From: DATFVJ01 sp963712955
GTDB lineage: Bacteria > Actinomycetota > Actinomycetes > Streptosporangiales > Streptosporangiaceae
DNA length: 64,000 nt
Assembly: GCA_963712955.1 (NCBI GenBank)
Contig: CAVQKF010000002.1
Span: forward strand, 28,042-92,041
Reading direction: 5' to 3'
Positions 9,009 to 17,467 of the stretch are shown in pieces. Both the position numbers and the translations under genes were made by a program. Every line of letters begins with the position of its first letter. Position 1 is the first letter of the stretch. A model generated the notes under the pieces. It was not told where the DNA came from, searched no databases, and was given only the letters and a program-made list of their open reading frames with translations.

Positions 9009-11294
9009 ATGAGCTCACCGGTGCATTCTGACCTGACTGTGGACGGCGCGGACCTCGAGCGTCTCGTCACCGGTCAGCACCACGATCCGCACCATCTGCT
9101 TGGCGCTCACCCGGAACGGGACGGCGACGGCCGCGACCGTGTGGTGATCCGTGGGTGGCGTCCCGACGCGGTCGGTATGGTCATCCTCGCCAACGGGCAG
9201 CGCATCGAGATGCGCCGCGTGCACCAGGCTGGGGTGTTTGCCGGGGTGCTGGAGGGGCCGGGCATCCCGGACTATCGTCTGGAGACGACCTATCCAGACG
9301 GTGTCGTGGTGGCAGCCGACGATCCGTACAGGTACTGGCCCACGCTCGGGCAGCTCGACCTTCACCTGCTGGCCGAGGGCCGGCACGAGGGGTTGTGGCA
9401 CCATCTCGGAGCGCAGGTGCGAGTGCATCAGGGCGCGTCAGGCACGTCGTTCGCGGTGTGGGCGCCAAGCGCCCGGGCGGTGCGGGTCGTTGGTGACTTC
9501 AACGGCTGGGATGGCCGTATCCACCCGATGAGGGTGCTGGCAAGCTCCGGGGTCTGGGAGATCTTCTTGCCCGAGGTCGGCCCCGGCGCACACTACAAGT
9601 ACGAGGTGGTGAGCCAGCAGGGACACGTGAGCCTGCGGGCGGACCCGTTCGCCTTCGCGACCGAGGTGCCACCGGCGACCGCGAGCGTTGTCACCCAGAG
9701 CAGGTACGAATGGCAGGACGGAGCGTGGTTCGCCGACCGGGAGACAACCGACCTGCTGCATGCTCCGGTGTCGATCTATGAGTGCCACCTGGGCTCGTGG
9801 CGGTTGACCCAGGACGCCGCTGGCGGGTGGCGGCCGTTGACGTACCGCGAGGCGGCCGAGGCGCTGCCTGCGTATCTCAGCGACCTCGGCTTCACCCACG
9901 TCGAGTTCCTCCCGATTGCGGAGCACCCGTTCTCCGGCTCCTGGGGCTATCAGGTGACGGGTTTCTATGCGCCGACGGCGCGGCACGGGACGCCCGACGA
10001 CTTCCGCTATCTGGTCGACCGGCTGCACCAGGCAGGCATCGGGGTCCTCGTCGACTGGGTCGCCGGGCACTTTCCCAAGGACGACTGGGCGTTGGCGCGC
10101 TTCGACGGCACGGCGCTGTATGAGCACGTCGATCCCCGCATGGGTGAGCACCTGGACTGGGGCACGCTGGTGTTCAACTACGGGCGCCACGAGGTCAGGA
10201 ACTTCCTGCTCGCGAACGCGCTGTTCTGGATCGAGGAGTTCCACATCGATGGCCTGCGCGTCGATGCGGTCGCCTCGATGCTCTACCTGGACTATTCGCG
10301 CCAGGAGGGCGAGTGGATCACCAACAGGTTCGGGGGCAGGGAAAACCTGGAAGCCATCGACTTCATCAAGGAATCCAACGAGGTGGTGTATCGCCACCAC
10401 CCCTCGGTCATGCTGGTCGCGGAGGAGTCCACCTCCTGGCCGGCGGTCTCCCGCCCGACCTACCTGGGCGGGCTCGGCTTCGGTTTCAAATGGAACATGG
10501 GGTGGATGAACGACACGCTGGTCTATTTCGCCAAAGATCCTATCCATCGGCGCTACCACCATCACGAGCTCACGTTCGCCCTGCTTTACGCGTTCAACGA
10601 GAACTTCATACTGCCCCTGAGTCATGACGAGGTCGCGCACGGAAAGAGATCGTTGCTCGGAAAGATGCCGGGGGACCGTTGGCAGCAGTTCGCGAACCTG
10701 CGCGCGCTGCTGACCTGGATGTGGGCCCATCCCGGCCGGCCGCTGCTGTTCATGGGCGGCGAGATCGGCCAGAACGACGAGTGGCGGTATGACAGCAGCG
10801 TCGACTGGCACCTGCTCGGCTTCCCTGAGCACGCCGGAGTCCAGGCACTGGTTCGCACGCTCAACGAGGTGTACCGTCACGAGCCCGCATTGTGGGAGCA
10901 GGACTTCGACTGGCCTGGCTTTCGCTGGATCGACCCCAACGATTCAGACAACAGTGTGCTGTCGTTTCTCAGGTTCCCGATGGGAGATGGGCGCAGCGTC
11001 GCCTGCGTGGCGAATCTCACCCCCGTGCTCCGCCCTGACTACCGCGTCGGGTTTCCGCAGCCGGGGCGTTGGGTGGAGATCCTCAACTCCGACAGCGCGC
11101 AGTTCGGCGGCACCAACGCCCTCGTCGGTGCCGTCACCGCCGAGGCCACCGAATGGAACGGCCTCGACTACTCCGCCGCCTTCACGCTGCCGCCGCTTGG
11201 GGTCCTGTGGCTCGCCCACGAACCCGAGACCTCGAGGAGCGCCATCGCTGATGACATTGGTGGACCTGGAACCGGCAACACGGCGAATGGCTGA
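9009..11294 (+). CDS. glgB: 1,4-alpha-glucan branching enzyme
   Basis: This 762-residue GH13 enzyme introduces alpha-1,6 branches into glycogen. The order is an N-terminal extension, a CBM48 domain at about 110-205 (SFAVWAPSARAVRVVGDFNG), the GH13 barrel and a C-terminal beta domain. The nucleophile is the Asp of GLRVDAVASMLY (about 418), the acid/base Glu lies in MLVAEESTSWP (about 471), and the transition-state Asp is in LSHDEVAHGK (about 538). ATG 9009 follows a GAGAGG ribosome site and gives the family N-terminus. It is intact. No other glg gene lies in the window, and its neighbours are an amidase and an oxidoreductase. Confidence 0.95.
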   Translation: MSSPVHSDLTVDGADLERLVTGQHHDPHHLLGAHPERDGDGRDRVVIRGWRPDAVGMVILANGQRIEMRRVHQAGVFAGVLEGPGIPDYRLETTYPDGVVVAADDPYRYWPTLGQLDLHLLAEGRHEGLWHHLGAQVRVHQGASGTSFAVWAPSARAVRVVGDFNGWDGRIHPMRVLASSGVWEIFLPEVGPGAHYKYEVVSQQGHVSLRADPFAFATEVPPATASVVTQSRYEWQDGAWFADRETTDLLHAPVSIYECHLGSWRLTQDAAGGWRPLTYREAAEALPAYLSDLGFTHVEFLPIAEHPFSGSWGYQVTGFYAPTARHGTPDDFRYLVDRLHQAGIGVLVDWVAGHFPKDDWALARFDGTALYEHVDPRMGEHLDWGTLVFNYGRHEVRNFLLANALFWIEEFHIDGLRVDAVASMLYLDYSRQEGEWITNRFGGRENLEAIDFIKESNEVVYRHHPSVMLVAEESTSWPAVSRPTYLGGLGFGFKWNMGWMNDTLVYFAKDPIHRRYHHHELTFALLYAFNENFILPLSHDEVAHGKRSLLGKMPGDRWQQFANLRALLTWMWAHPGRPLLFMGGEIGQNDEWRYDSSVDWHLLGFPEHAGVQALVRTLNEVYRHEPALWEQDFDWPGFRWIDPNDSDNSVLSFLRFPMGDGRSVACVANLTPVLRPDYRVGFPQPGRWVEILNSDSAQFGGTNALVGAVTAEATEWNGLDYSAAFTLPPLGVLWLAHEPETSRSAIADDIGGPGTGNTANG

Positions 11295-11375
11295 CCTGAT
11301 CAGAGGCGCCCGACGAGCGACTCACCGGTCCGACGCCGTGCCCTGCGCACCCGGCTTGCGTTGCTCCCGGTGGCG

Positions 11376-12524
11376 TCAGGCACCTGGCGGCTCGTCGGCG
11401 GCCTCGTTCTCCTGGTCGGCCGGCGTCGTGATCCCGAGCAGTTCGGCGAAGCGGTCGACCATCAGGTCGCGGCCCTTGGCCTGGGCGACGAGTTCAGGAG
11501 CGGCGAGATCGTCGCTGTCGGCGAGCTGGCCGGAGCCGCCCTGTGGCCCGATCGGCACGATGATAACCGGGGCCGACGGCTGGTACGGCGTGAGGTCACG
11601 GTCGCCGGCGATGAGTGCACGGATGTTGTCGGCGACGAGCTTGGCTTGCCGTCCGGCGATGCCGGCCATCTTGTGGTCGGCGGCCGAGACATCGCCGACG
11701 GCGAAGACGCGGTCCTGACCGGCCACCTGCAGGTAGGGCGTGACCTCGACGAAGCCATCCGCCCGCCGGGCGGCTGCGAGATCACCGGCGAGGTAGTCGC
11801 TGACCGGGCTGACCCCGTAGCAGCGGAACCAGATGTCCGCGGTCACCTCGCGACCTGACTCGGTTTCGACGGTGAACGTCTGCAGCTCGCCGGGAGCGGT
11901 CGGCGGGGGTTTCCGAAGCGAGCTGGAAAGCAGCAGTTCGACTCCGATGCCGCTGATCTGGCGACGCAGCTCGGCCTTCAGGTCCGGCCTGAACCGGGCA
12001 CCGAGGACATCGTCGGCCACGTCGAGGAGAGTCACGTGCTTCTCCGGCCAGGCCGCCTTGATCTCGCCGGCGAGCTCGATACCTACCGGCCCGGCGCCGA
12101 GTAGCAGCACGCGCGCCGCCGCACTGAGCGCCGCATGGGCTGCGCGGACTTTGCCGTGCGCGGCAGCGGTGCTGTCGACGTCGCTTTTTGCCGGGAAGGG
12201 ATACGCGGATCCCGTCGCAAGTACGATGTAGTCTGCGGGGATCTCCTCACCGGACGCAAGCGTGACCCGGCCGGCGTCGACCTTCGCGGCGCGGTCATGG
12301 ACAACCCGGCCGTTGGCGAGCAGCCGGTCGTAGGGAAGGTAGATCCGCCGTAGCCAGGACGGGTCCGCCAGGGCGCGGAGCGCAGCGACGTTGTGTACGA
12401 AGGCATCCTTCGGTTCCACGAGCACAACGTCGGCGTCGCCGTCGAGGGACTTGGCCGCGTTGATGCCGCCGTAACCGCCTCCGATGACCACGACGGTCGG
12501 CTTGGTCGGGGAAGGCTCGCGCAT
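11376..12524 (-). CDS. FAD-dependent NAD(P)H oxidoreductase, NDH-2/AIF-like
   Basis: This 382-residue flavoprotein starts with an FAD-binding Rossmann motif (VVVIGGGYGGINAAKSL) and has a second dinucleotide motif for NAD(P)H (VLLLGAGPVGIELAGEI, about 139-155). The second FAD contact is DRVFAVGDVS near 285. The arrangement fits the AIF/FSP1 or type II NADH dehydrogenase-like group, which passes electrons from NAD(P)H to quinones or other acceptors. No transmembrane helix is visible, so any membrane link would be peripheral. A GGGAG ribosome site lies six bases before ATG 12524. An AT-rich promoter-like segment lies upstream. Confidence 0.85.
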   Translation of the reverse strand: MREPSPTKPTVVVIGGGYGGINAAKSLDGDADVVLVEPKDAFVHNVAALRALADPSWLRRIYLPYDRLLANGRVVHDRAAKVDAGRVTLASGEEIPADYIVLATGSAYPFPAKSDVDSTAAAHGKVRAAHAALSAAARVLLLGAGPVGIELAGEIKAAWPEKHVTLLDVADDVLGARFRPDLKAELRRQISGIGVELLLSSSLRKPPPTAPGELQTFTVETESGREVTADIWFRCYGVSPVSDYLAGDLAAARRADGFVEVTPYLQVAGQDRVFAVGDVSAADHKMAGIAGRQAKLVADNIRALIAGDRDLTPYQPSAPVIIVPIGPQGGSGQLADSDDLAAPELVAQAKGRDLMVDRFAELLGITTPADQENEAADEPPGA

Positions 12525-12554
12525 CTGAAACTCCCGTCGGTAGGCCCGGCGCAG

Positions 12555-12606
12555 GTGAATAAATACTGTTCAGAAGATAGTATGTCGTACAGAGCATCTG
12601 AGATGC
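12555..12606 (-). promoter_or_regulatory. AT-rich promoter region with short palindrome
   Basis: Upstream of the FAD oxidoreductase lies an unusually AT-rich stretch for this window, with possible -10 sequence near 12560-12566 on the minus strand. A perfect 6-bp inverted repeat with a one-base centre, GCATCT-g-AGATGC, sits at 12594-12606 and could bind a small dimeric repressor. The positions are suggestive only. Confidence 0.35.
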
Positions 12607-12845
12607 AAATCTTCTCTTATGCAACTGATCAAGCTAGGATGACCTCTTGAGTGCCGCGGCAGGTCCGATGCCGACGCACAGCTAGGAGGGATCCGCCTGC
12701 GGCGGCGTGCTGAGCGGCGACCCCGGCTGGTCGCTCGCCGTGGTCTTCCGCTCCTTCGTCAAAGCCGTGTGTTGCTGGCCCACCCGGCCCCGGCAGAACT
12801 CGCGTCTTGCGGCGCACTCCCGCCCGGAGCGTCACATGCTCCCGC

Positions 12846-12874
12846 TACCCCAGCAATGGCCCATTGCTGGGGTA
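12846..12874. terminator. Hairpin terminator downstream of SDR gene
   Basis: A perfect 14-bp inverted repeat (TACCCCAGCAATGG and its complement) is separated by one base. It begins 14 bp after the SDR stop codon on the minus strand. There is no T run, as is common for actinobacterial hairpin terminators. Confidence 0.7.
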
Positions 12875-12887
12875 AATCTCCTGGCGG

Positions 12888-13649
12888 TCATGCGATGGTG
12901 AGGCCTCCGTCGACGGGGAGCGTGACGCCGGTGATGTAGCTCGAGGCGGCCGAGGCGAGGAAAACGATGACGGCGGCGACCTCGGCCGCATCGCCCGCCC
13001 GCTTCGCCGGGATCAAGCCGACGAAGCGGTCGAGGTAGCCGGGTGGGTACGCCTCGGTCATCTCGGTGGCGAAGAAGCCGGGTGCCACCGCGTTGACCCG
13101 GATGCCCTTGCGCGAGGTCCACTGTGCGGCGAGGTCCCGGGTGAGCCCAAGCAGGCCGGCCTTTGACGCGGCATACGCGGCCTGTGGCAACCCCGCGGTC
13201 ACGATGCCGAGCACGCTCGACACATTGATGATCGATGAGCCCACCGGCATGACCCGCGCGGCGGCCTGCGCCATCCAGTAGCAGCCTTCGAGGTTGACGT
13301 CGAGAACGGACCGGAACTCCTCGGGGGTCTCCAGGGACGCGGGGATGGCGGTGCCCACGCCGGCGTTGTTGACGAGGATGTCGACCCGGCCGAGCGTCTC
13401 TACGGTCTGATCGATGAGTCGCCGGCAATCCTCCGGGCGGCTCACGTCGGTCCGCACGGTGAGCGCGCGCCGCCCGGCGGCTTCGACAAGTTTGCCTGTG
13501 CCGACGAGCCGGGCGAAGCGACGGGCACCGAGCGCGACGTCGGCGCCCGCCTCGGCGAGCGCCTGCGCGGCGGCCACGCCCAGTCCGGAGGATGCTCCGG
13601 TGACGACAGCGACCTTGCCGTGGAGCTGAAACAGGTCGAGCACGGTCAT
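12888..13649 (-). CDS. SDR family oxidoreductase
   Basis: This 253-residue classical short-chain dehydrogenase has the cofactor motif VVTGASSGLG, the NNAG strand, the catalytic Ser in NVSSVLG, and the YAASK Tyr-Lys pair. It closes with SYITGVTLPVDGG, the usual family ending. The substrate is an unknown alcohol or ketone, and cofactor preference is not clear. ATG 13649 gives the expected short N-terminus before the Rossmann fold. The gene is intact, followed by a hairpin terminator, and lies downstream of an amidohydrolase gene on the same strand with a 290-bp gap that seems non-coding. Confidence 0.9.
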   Translation of the reverse strand: MTVLDLFQLHGKVAVVTGASSGLGVAAAQALAEAGADVALGARRFARLVGTGKLVEAAGRRALTVRTDVSRPEDCRRLIDQTVETLGRVDILVNNAGVGTAIPASLETPEEFRSVLDVNLEGCYWMAQAAARVMPVGSSIINVSSVLGIVTAGLPQAAYAASKAGLLGLTRDLAAQWTSRKGIRVNAVAPGFFATEMTEAYPPGYLDRFVGLIPAKRAGDAAEVAAVIVFLASAASSYITGVTLPVDGGLTIA

Positions 13650-13939
13650 CGATCCACACCCCCAGGGTGGCGCCAGCAACCGGGACGAATCCTCCCGCGC
13701 TGCCCGGCGCTTTCAGGGTCGGCGCCGCGGGCAGGCCTCGACACGGTAGCTGCCGTTCTCACCACGGTAGACGTCCAGCGGCCACATGAGCACCCGCAAC
13801 AGCGGCAAATCGGATGTTGTGTGCGGCCGCAGTGGACGCCGAACCCCCCGGCCGCATGTTCTTGCTCCGTGCTGGTCGTGGTGACAGGGACAGCGGTTCT
13901 GCCGGTGGCGGTGGACGCCGGATCGGGGGGTGAAGTGCG

Positions 13940-14794
13940 TCAGGAAAGGCCGAGGATCCGGGCCGCGTTCGCATGGAGCACCTGGCCAAGGACATGGTCT
14001 GGCAAGCCGAGGCCTTCGAGTTCGGCGAGGCATCGTTCCGGGGCCAGGAACGGGAAGTCGCTGCCCCACAGGAACTGCCCGGACAGCCGCCCCCGCAGCT
14101 CGCCTACCAGTTCCGGGGGGATGCGGCGGGGCGACCAGCCGGAGATGTCGATGTACACGTTGGATTTGTGCAGGGCGATGGCGACGAGTTCCATGTGCCA
14201 CGGCCAGCCGAAATGGGCGGCTACCACCGTCAATGCGGGGTGGGCGGCGGCGACGGCGTCGAGCCTGATCGGGCGGGCGTAGTCGAGCCGGATGCCCTGG
14301 CCCCCGGGCTGGCGGGCCCCGATTCCGCTGGTCCCGGTGTGGAACAAGGCAAGCAGGCCGTGCTTCTCGCAAGCGGCGAAGATTGGCCAGTAGGAGGTGT
14401 CGTCCGGGGCGAATGCCTGCAGCGAGGGATGAAACTTCACCCCACGCAACCCGAGTGCCGCGATGTTCGTCACCTCCGCGACGGCCGCGTCACCCTTGTG
14501 CGGGTCGACACAGCCCAATCCGACGAAGACGTCGGGATGGTCGCGGCAGGCGGCGGCGACGGTCTCGTTGGGCACCCGCGGCCGGCCGGTCGCCGTCTCG
14601 GCATCCCAGGCAAGCAGAACCGCCCTCGCCCGCAACTGGCTGTATCTCGCCGCGAGCTCGTCCAGCGAAACCCGTTCCACCGGTGAGCGGAAGTACGCCT
14701 CTGCCGCCTCGACGTAGCCAGCCATGCTGCCGTCCAGCCAGTCGGGGGTGGGCAGGTGTACATGGAAGTCGATGGCCCGCACCACGTCACTCAC
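13940..14794 (-). CDS. Amidohydrolase family 2 (metal-dependent TIM-barrel) protein
   Basis: The 284-residue protein begins AIDFHVHLPTPDW, the HxH metal site of the amidohydrolase-2 superfamily. Later ligands are the His in LALFHTG, the His in VVAAHFGWPW, and the Asp in FLWGSDFPFL. Members are decarboxylases or hydrolases acting on small carboxylic or aromatic substrates; the substrate here is not predictable. LGLRGVKFHPSLQAFAP is the typical strand with a conserved lysine. The gene is intact and divergent from the MBL-fold gene, with a large hairpin between them. Confidence 0.85.
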   Translation of the reverse strand: MSDVVRAIDFHVHLPTPDWLDGSMAGYVEAAEAYFRSPVERVSLDELAARYSQLRARAVLLAWDAETATGRPRVPNETVAAACRDHPDVFVGLGCVDPHKGDAAVAEVTNIAALGLRGVKFHPSLQAFAPDDTSYWPIFAACEKHGLLALFHTGTSGIGARQPGGQGIRLDYARPIRLDAVAAAHPALTVVAAHFGWPWHMELVAIALHKSNVYIDISGWSPRRIPPELVGELRGRLSGQFLWGSDFPFLAPERCLAELEGLGLPDHVLGQVLHANAARILGLS

Positions 14795-15118
14795 AGCGCG
14801 ATCCCCGGACCGTCATGGGCCAGCCGAAGCCGGGGCCTGACGCGGCCGGGCTACCCGGCATCGGGTGCCTCACGAGGGGGAGCAGGCGGCACCTGGCCTG
14901 GTGACGATGCTGCCGTAGCCCGGCCGTAGCCCCGCCGTCGCGCGGGTGGAAGGACACCGGATCATCGTAGTGCCAAGCCTCCTGGGCGGATAGGTCCGAT
15001 CCCCTGGCGCGCTCCCGCTCTTAGGTTTTCGGGATTGCGTCACCGGATGGTGGCCACGTCTTTGCTGATCGTCAGCAGGGCCGGAGGGATGCGGCGTGAG
15101 TTAGCGGCCGAATGGCCC
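14795..15118. other. Divergent intergenic region
   Basis: This 5' region of the amidohydrolase gene holds no convincing ORF. It probably contains promoters for both flanking genes. The large hairpin described separately begins at its right edge. Confidence 0.4.
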
Positions 15119-15177
15119 GGGCCCCGGGCCCTGTCCCCGGGGCCCGCGCCAGGCCCCGGGGATAGGGCCCGGGGCCC
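15119..15177. repeat. 26-bp GC-only inverted repeat in a divergent promoter region
   Basis: Arms 15119-15144 and 15152-15177 are reverse complements with one mismatch (C versus T, a G-U pair in RNA) around a 7-base loop. The sequence is built from gggcccc and ccggg blocks. A related direct repeat, ggggcccgcgccagg, occurs at 15138-15152 and 15171-15185. It lies upstream of both flanking genes, so it is not a normal terminator for either. Confidence 0.85.
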
Positions 15178-15245
15178 GCGCCAGGGCGCTCACGTTGTCT
15201 GGTAGGTCTGGTGGTGGCAACTCGGCAGGCAGGGGCGGAGGCAGC

Positions 15246-16271
15246 ATGAGCGATTCCGGTCAGGGCTGGATGGAGCCTGGCGCCCATGCCGTGGCCACGG
15301 GGGTGCACCGCATACCCCTGCCCCTGCCCACCGACGGCCTGCGCGCCGTCAACGTCTACGCCATCGCGGACGGTGACGCACTCACCCTGATCGACTCGGG
15401 GTGGGCGCTTGCTGAGGCGCGCACGCAGCTGTCCGACGCACTGAGTAGCATCGGGGCCGGTCTGGGCGACGTGCGCCGGTTCCTGGTCACCCACGTGCAC
15501 CGGGATCACTACACGCAGGCGGTGGCGCTGCGCCGCGAGTTCGGCGGGCGTATCTACCTCGGTGAGCGCGAGCAGGCCGCACTTCGGATGATCATGAACC
15601 CCGACCGGATGCCGCTCGCGAAGCAGCTGGACCAGCTCATCGAGTGCGGGGCAAGGCCCGTCCGCGACGCGCTGCTCGCCGCCTTCGCGCAGCACCGCCC
15701 GGCAATAGGCGACTGGGAGGGACCCGATGAGTGGATCGGCGGGTCCACCGATGTCACGCTCGCCGACCGGCCGCTGCGTGCGCTGGCCACCCCCGGTCAT
15801 ACCCAGGGGCATGTGGTGTTCGTCGATGAGCCGGGAGGCTTGCTGTTCGCCGGCGACCACGTGCTGCCGCACATCACGCCGTCGATCGGATTCGAGCCGG
15901 TTCCGGGTTCGCTGCCGCTGCGCGACTATCTGGACTCCCTGCGGCTGGTGCGCGCGCTGCCCGACCTGCGGCTGCTGCCGGCGCACGGACCGGTCACCGA
16001 CAGCGTGCACGGCCGCGTCGACGAGCTCCTCGCCCACCACGATGTGCGCCTGGATGCGGCCGCGGCGGCGATCGCCCGCGCCGCGGGCACCGGCTACGAG
16101 ACCGCCCGCGCGCTGACCTGGACCCGCCGTGAGCGCAGGCTCGACGAGCTCGACCCTTTCAACCAGATGCTCGCGGTCATGGAGACCGTCGCTCATCTCG
16201 ACCTGCTGGTGCTGCAAGGCCGCGTCCGCAAAGAGCGCCTCGACGGCTTGATCGCATACGCATCGGCATAG
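15246..16271 (+). CDS. MBL-fold metallohydrolase
   Basis: This 341-residue intact metallo-beta-lactamase-fold protein has THVHRDHYTQA (HxHxDH), PGHTQGHVVFVD (third His), AGDHVLPHITPSIG (bridging Asp) and LLPAHGPVTD (last His). After about 250 residues comes a helical extension (VDELLAHHDVRLDAAAAAI onward) as in the LACTB2-like and actinobacterial hydrolase-plus-winged-helix groups. It would hydrolyse a thioester, lactone or phosphodiester; the substrate is unknown. ATG 15246 follows GGCGGAGG, which fixes the start. The aldo/keto reductase gene follows 139 bp later. Confidence 0.88.
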   Translation: MSDSGQGWMEPGAHAVATGVHRIPLPLPTDGLRAVNVYAIADGDALTLIDSGWALAEARTQLSDALSSIGAGLGDVRRFLVTHVHRDHYTQAVALRREFGGRIYLGEREQAALRMIMNPDRMPLAKQLDQLIECGARPVRDALLAAFAQHRPAIGDWEGPDEWIGGSTDVTLADRPLRALATPGHTQGHVVFVDEPGGLLFAGDHVLPHITPSIGFEPVPGSLPLRDYLDSLRLVRALPDLRLLPAHGPVTDSVHGRVDELLAHHDVRLDAAAAAIARAAGTGYETARALTWTRRERRLDELDPFNQMLAVMETVAHLDLLVLQGRVRKERLDGLIAYASA

Positions 16272-16410
16272 TGAGACTCGCACGGGCACCGGCTGACTGT
16301 CCACCGGTCAGATGGAGCTGGCAGACTCGATGACCTGTCCAGAGAAACCTACGGCAACCTGTCAGCGGGGCGCCACGCGGCCCCCGCGTCCGGCAAGAGC
16401 AGGGGATGTC

Positions 16411-17418
16411 ATGGATACGTGCACGCTCGGACGGGACGGCCCGGCCGTTTCCAGGGTCGGTCTCGGCCTGATGGGGATGTCGGGAACCTACGGACCCGCT
16501 GACGACACGGAAAGCATCGCGACGATTCGCGCGGCCCTGGACGCCGGGATCACGTTGCTGGACACCGCCGACTTCTACGGCATGGGGCACAACGAACTGC
16601 TGCTGCGCGAGGCGCTGAAGGGCCGGCAGCGCGAGCGTGTTTTCATCCAGGTGAAGTTCGGCGCGCACCGGGACCCAAAGGGTGCCTTCCTCGGCTACGA
16701 CGCCAGGCCGGCGGCCACCAAGACGTGGCTGGCCTACACGCTCCAGCGCCTGGGAACGGATTACGTGGATCTGTACCAGCCCGCACGCCTGGACCCGAAC
16801 GTTCCCATCGAGGACACCGTGGGCGCCATCGCCGAACTTATCCAGGCTGGCTATGTACGCCACGTCGGCCTGTCGGAGATGGGCGCGGGCACCATCCGCC
16901 GGGCCCATGCGGTGCACCCGATCACTGCACTGCAGATCGAGTACTCGCTGATGAGCCGCGGCATCGAGGCGGAGATCCTGCCCACGGTGCGCGAGCTTGG
17001 CATCGGGGTGACCGCCTACGGGGTAATGTCGCGGGGCCTGCTCGACGCCTCAACCGCGCGATCACTGGGCGCCTCCGACCCGCGCGCACGCTTTCCGCGT
17101 TTCCAGGGCGGGAACCTGGCGCGCAACCGGGAGCTTGTGGCGGGGCTGGATCAGGCCGCCAGGCAGATGGGCGCGACGGCCGCGCAGGTCGCCCTGGCGT
17201 GGGTGGTGTCCCGCGGCACTGCCATCATTCCGCTGATCGGCACCAAGAGAAGGGACCGGCTGCGCGAGTCGCTCGACGCACTCGATCTCGAGCTCACCGA
17301 GGCAGATCTGGCTCGCATCGAAGCCGCGATACCGGTCGGCCGGGTGGCGGGGAGCCGCTACGAGGCAGCTCAGATGGCGATCCTGGACAGCGAGCGCCGG
17401 TCCGCACGCGGCGGTTGA
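16411..17418 (+). CDS. Aldo/keto reductase
   Basis: This 335-residue NADPH-dependent TIM-barrel reductase has catalytic Asp-Tyr in LLDTADFYGMGHNE, Lys in VFIQVKFG, and the later VDLYQPARLDPNVPIEDTV strand. The usual catalytic His (YQxHR/YQPARLD position) is replaced, as in the YakC/AKR13-like group where R or other residues occur. The cofactor-binding end reads IIPLIGTKRRDRLRESL. It would reduce small aldehydes or ketones. The ATG at 16411, eight bases after AGGGG, matches the family start. The gene is intact. Confidence 0.9.
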   Translation: MDTCTLGRDGPAVSRVGLGLMGMSGTYGPADDTESIATIRAALDAGITLLDTADFYGMGHNELLLREALKGRQRERVFIQVKFGAHRDPKGAFLGYDARPAATKTWLAYTLQRLGTDYVDLYQPARLDPNVPIEDTVGAIAELIQAGYVRHVGLSEMGAGTIRRAHAVHPITALQIEYSLMSRGIEAEILPTVRELGIGVTAYGVMSRGLLDASTARSLGASDPRARFPRFQGGNLARNRELVAGLDQAARQMGATAAQVALAWVVSRGTAIIPLIGTKRRDRLRESLDALDLELTEADLARIEAAIPVGRVAGSRYEAAQMAILDSERRSARGG

Positions 17419-17467
17419 CTCCCTCCGCCGTTGACTGCGATCTGGTGGTCTGCTCAGGGAGCGCGAG

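Noticed and set aside
9438..10880. 480-codon open frame antisense to glgB
   Set aside because: It mirrors the codon bias of glgB, has no family resemblance, and the sense gene is complete.
13650..13939. Open frames between the amidohydrolase and SDR genes
   Set aside because: No family pattern on either strand; the composition looks non-coding.
15072..16304. 410-codon open frame antisense to the MBL gene
   Set aside because: It is a shadow of a GC-rich sense gene with all metal-binding motifs on the plus strand.
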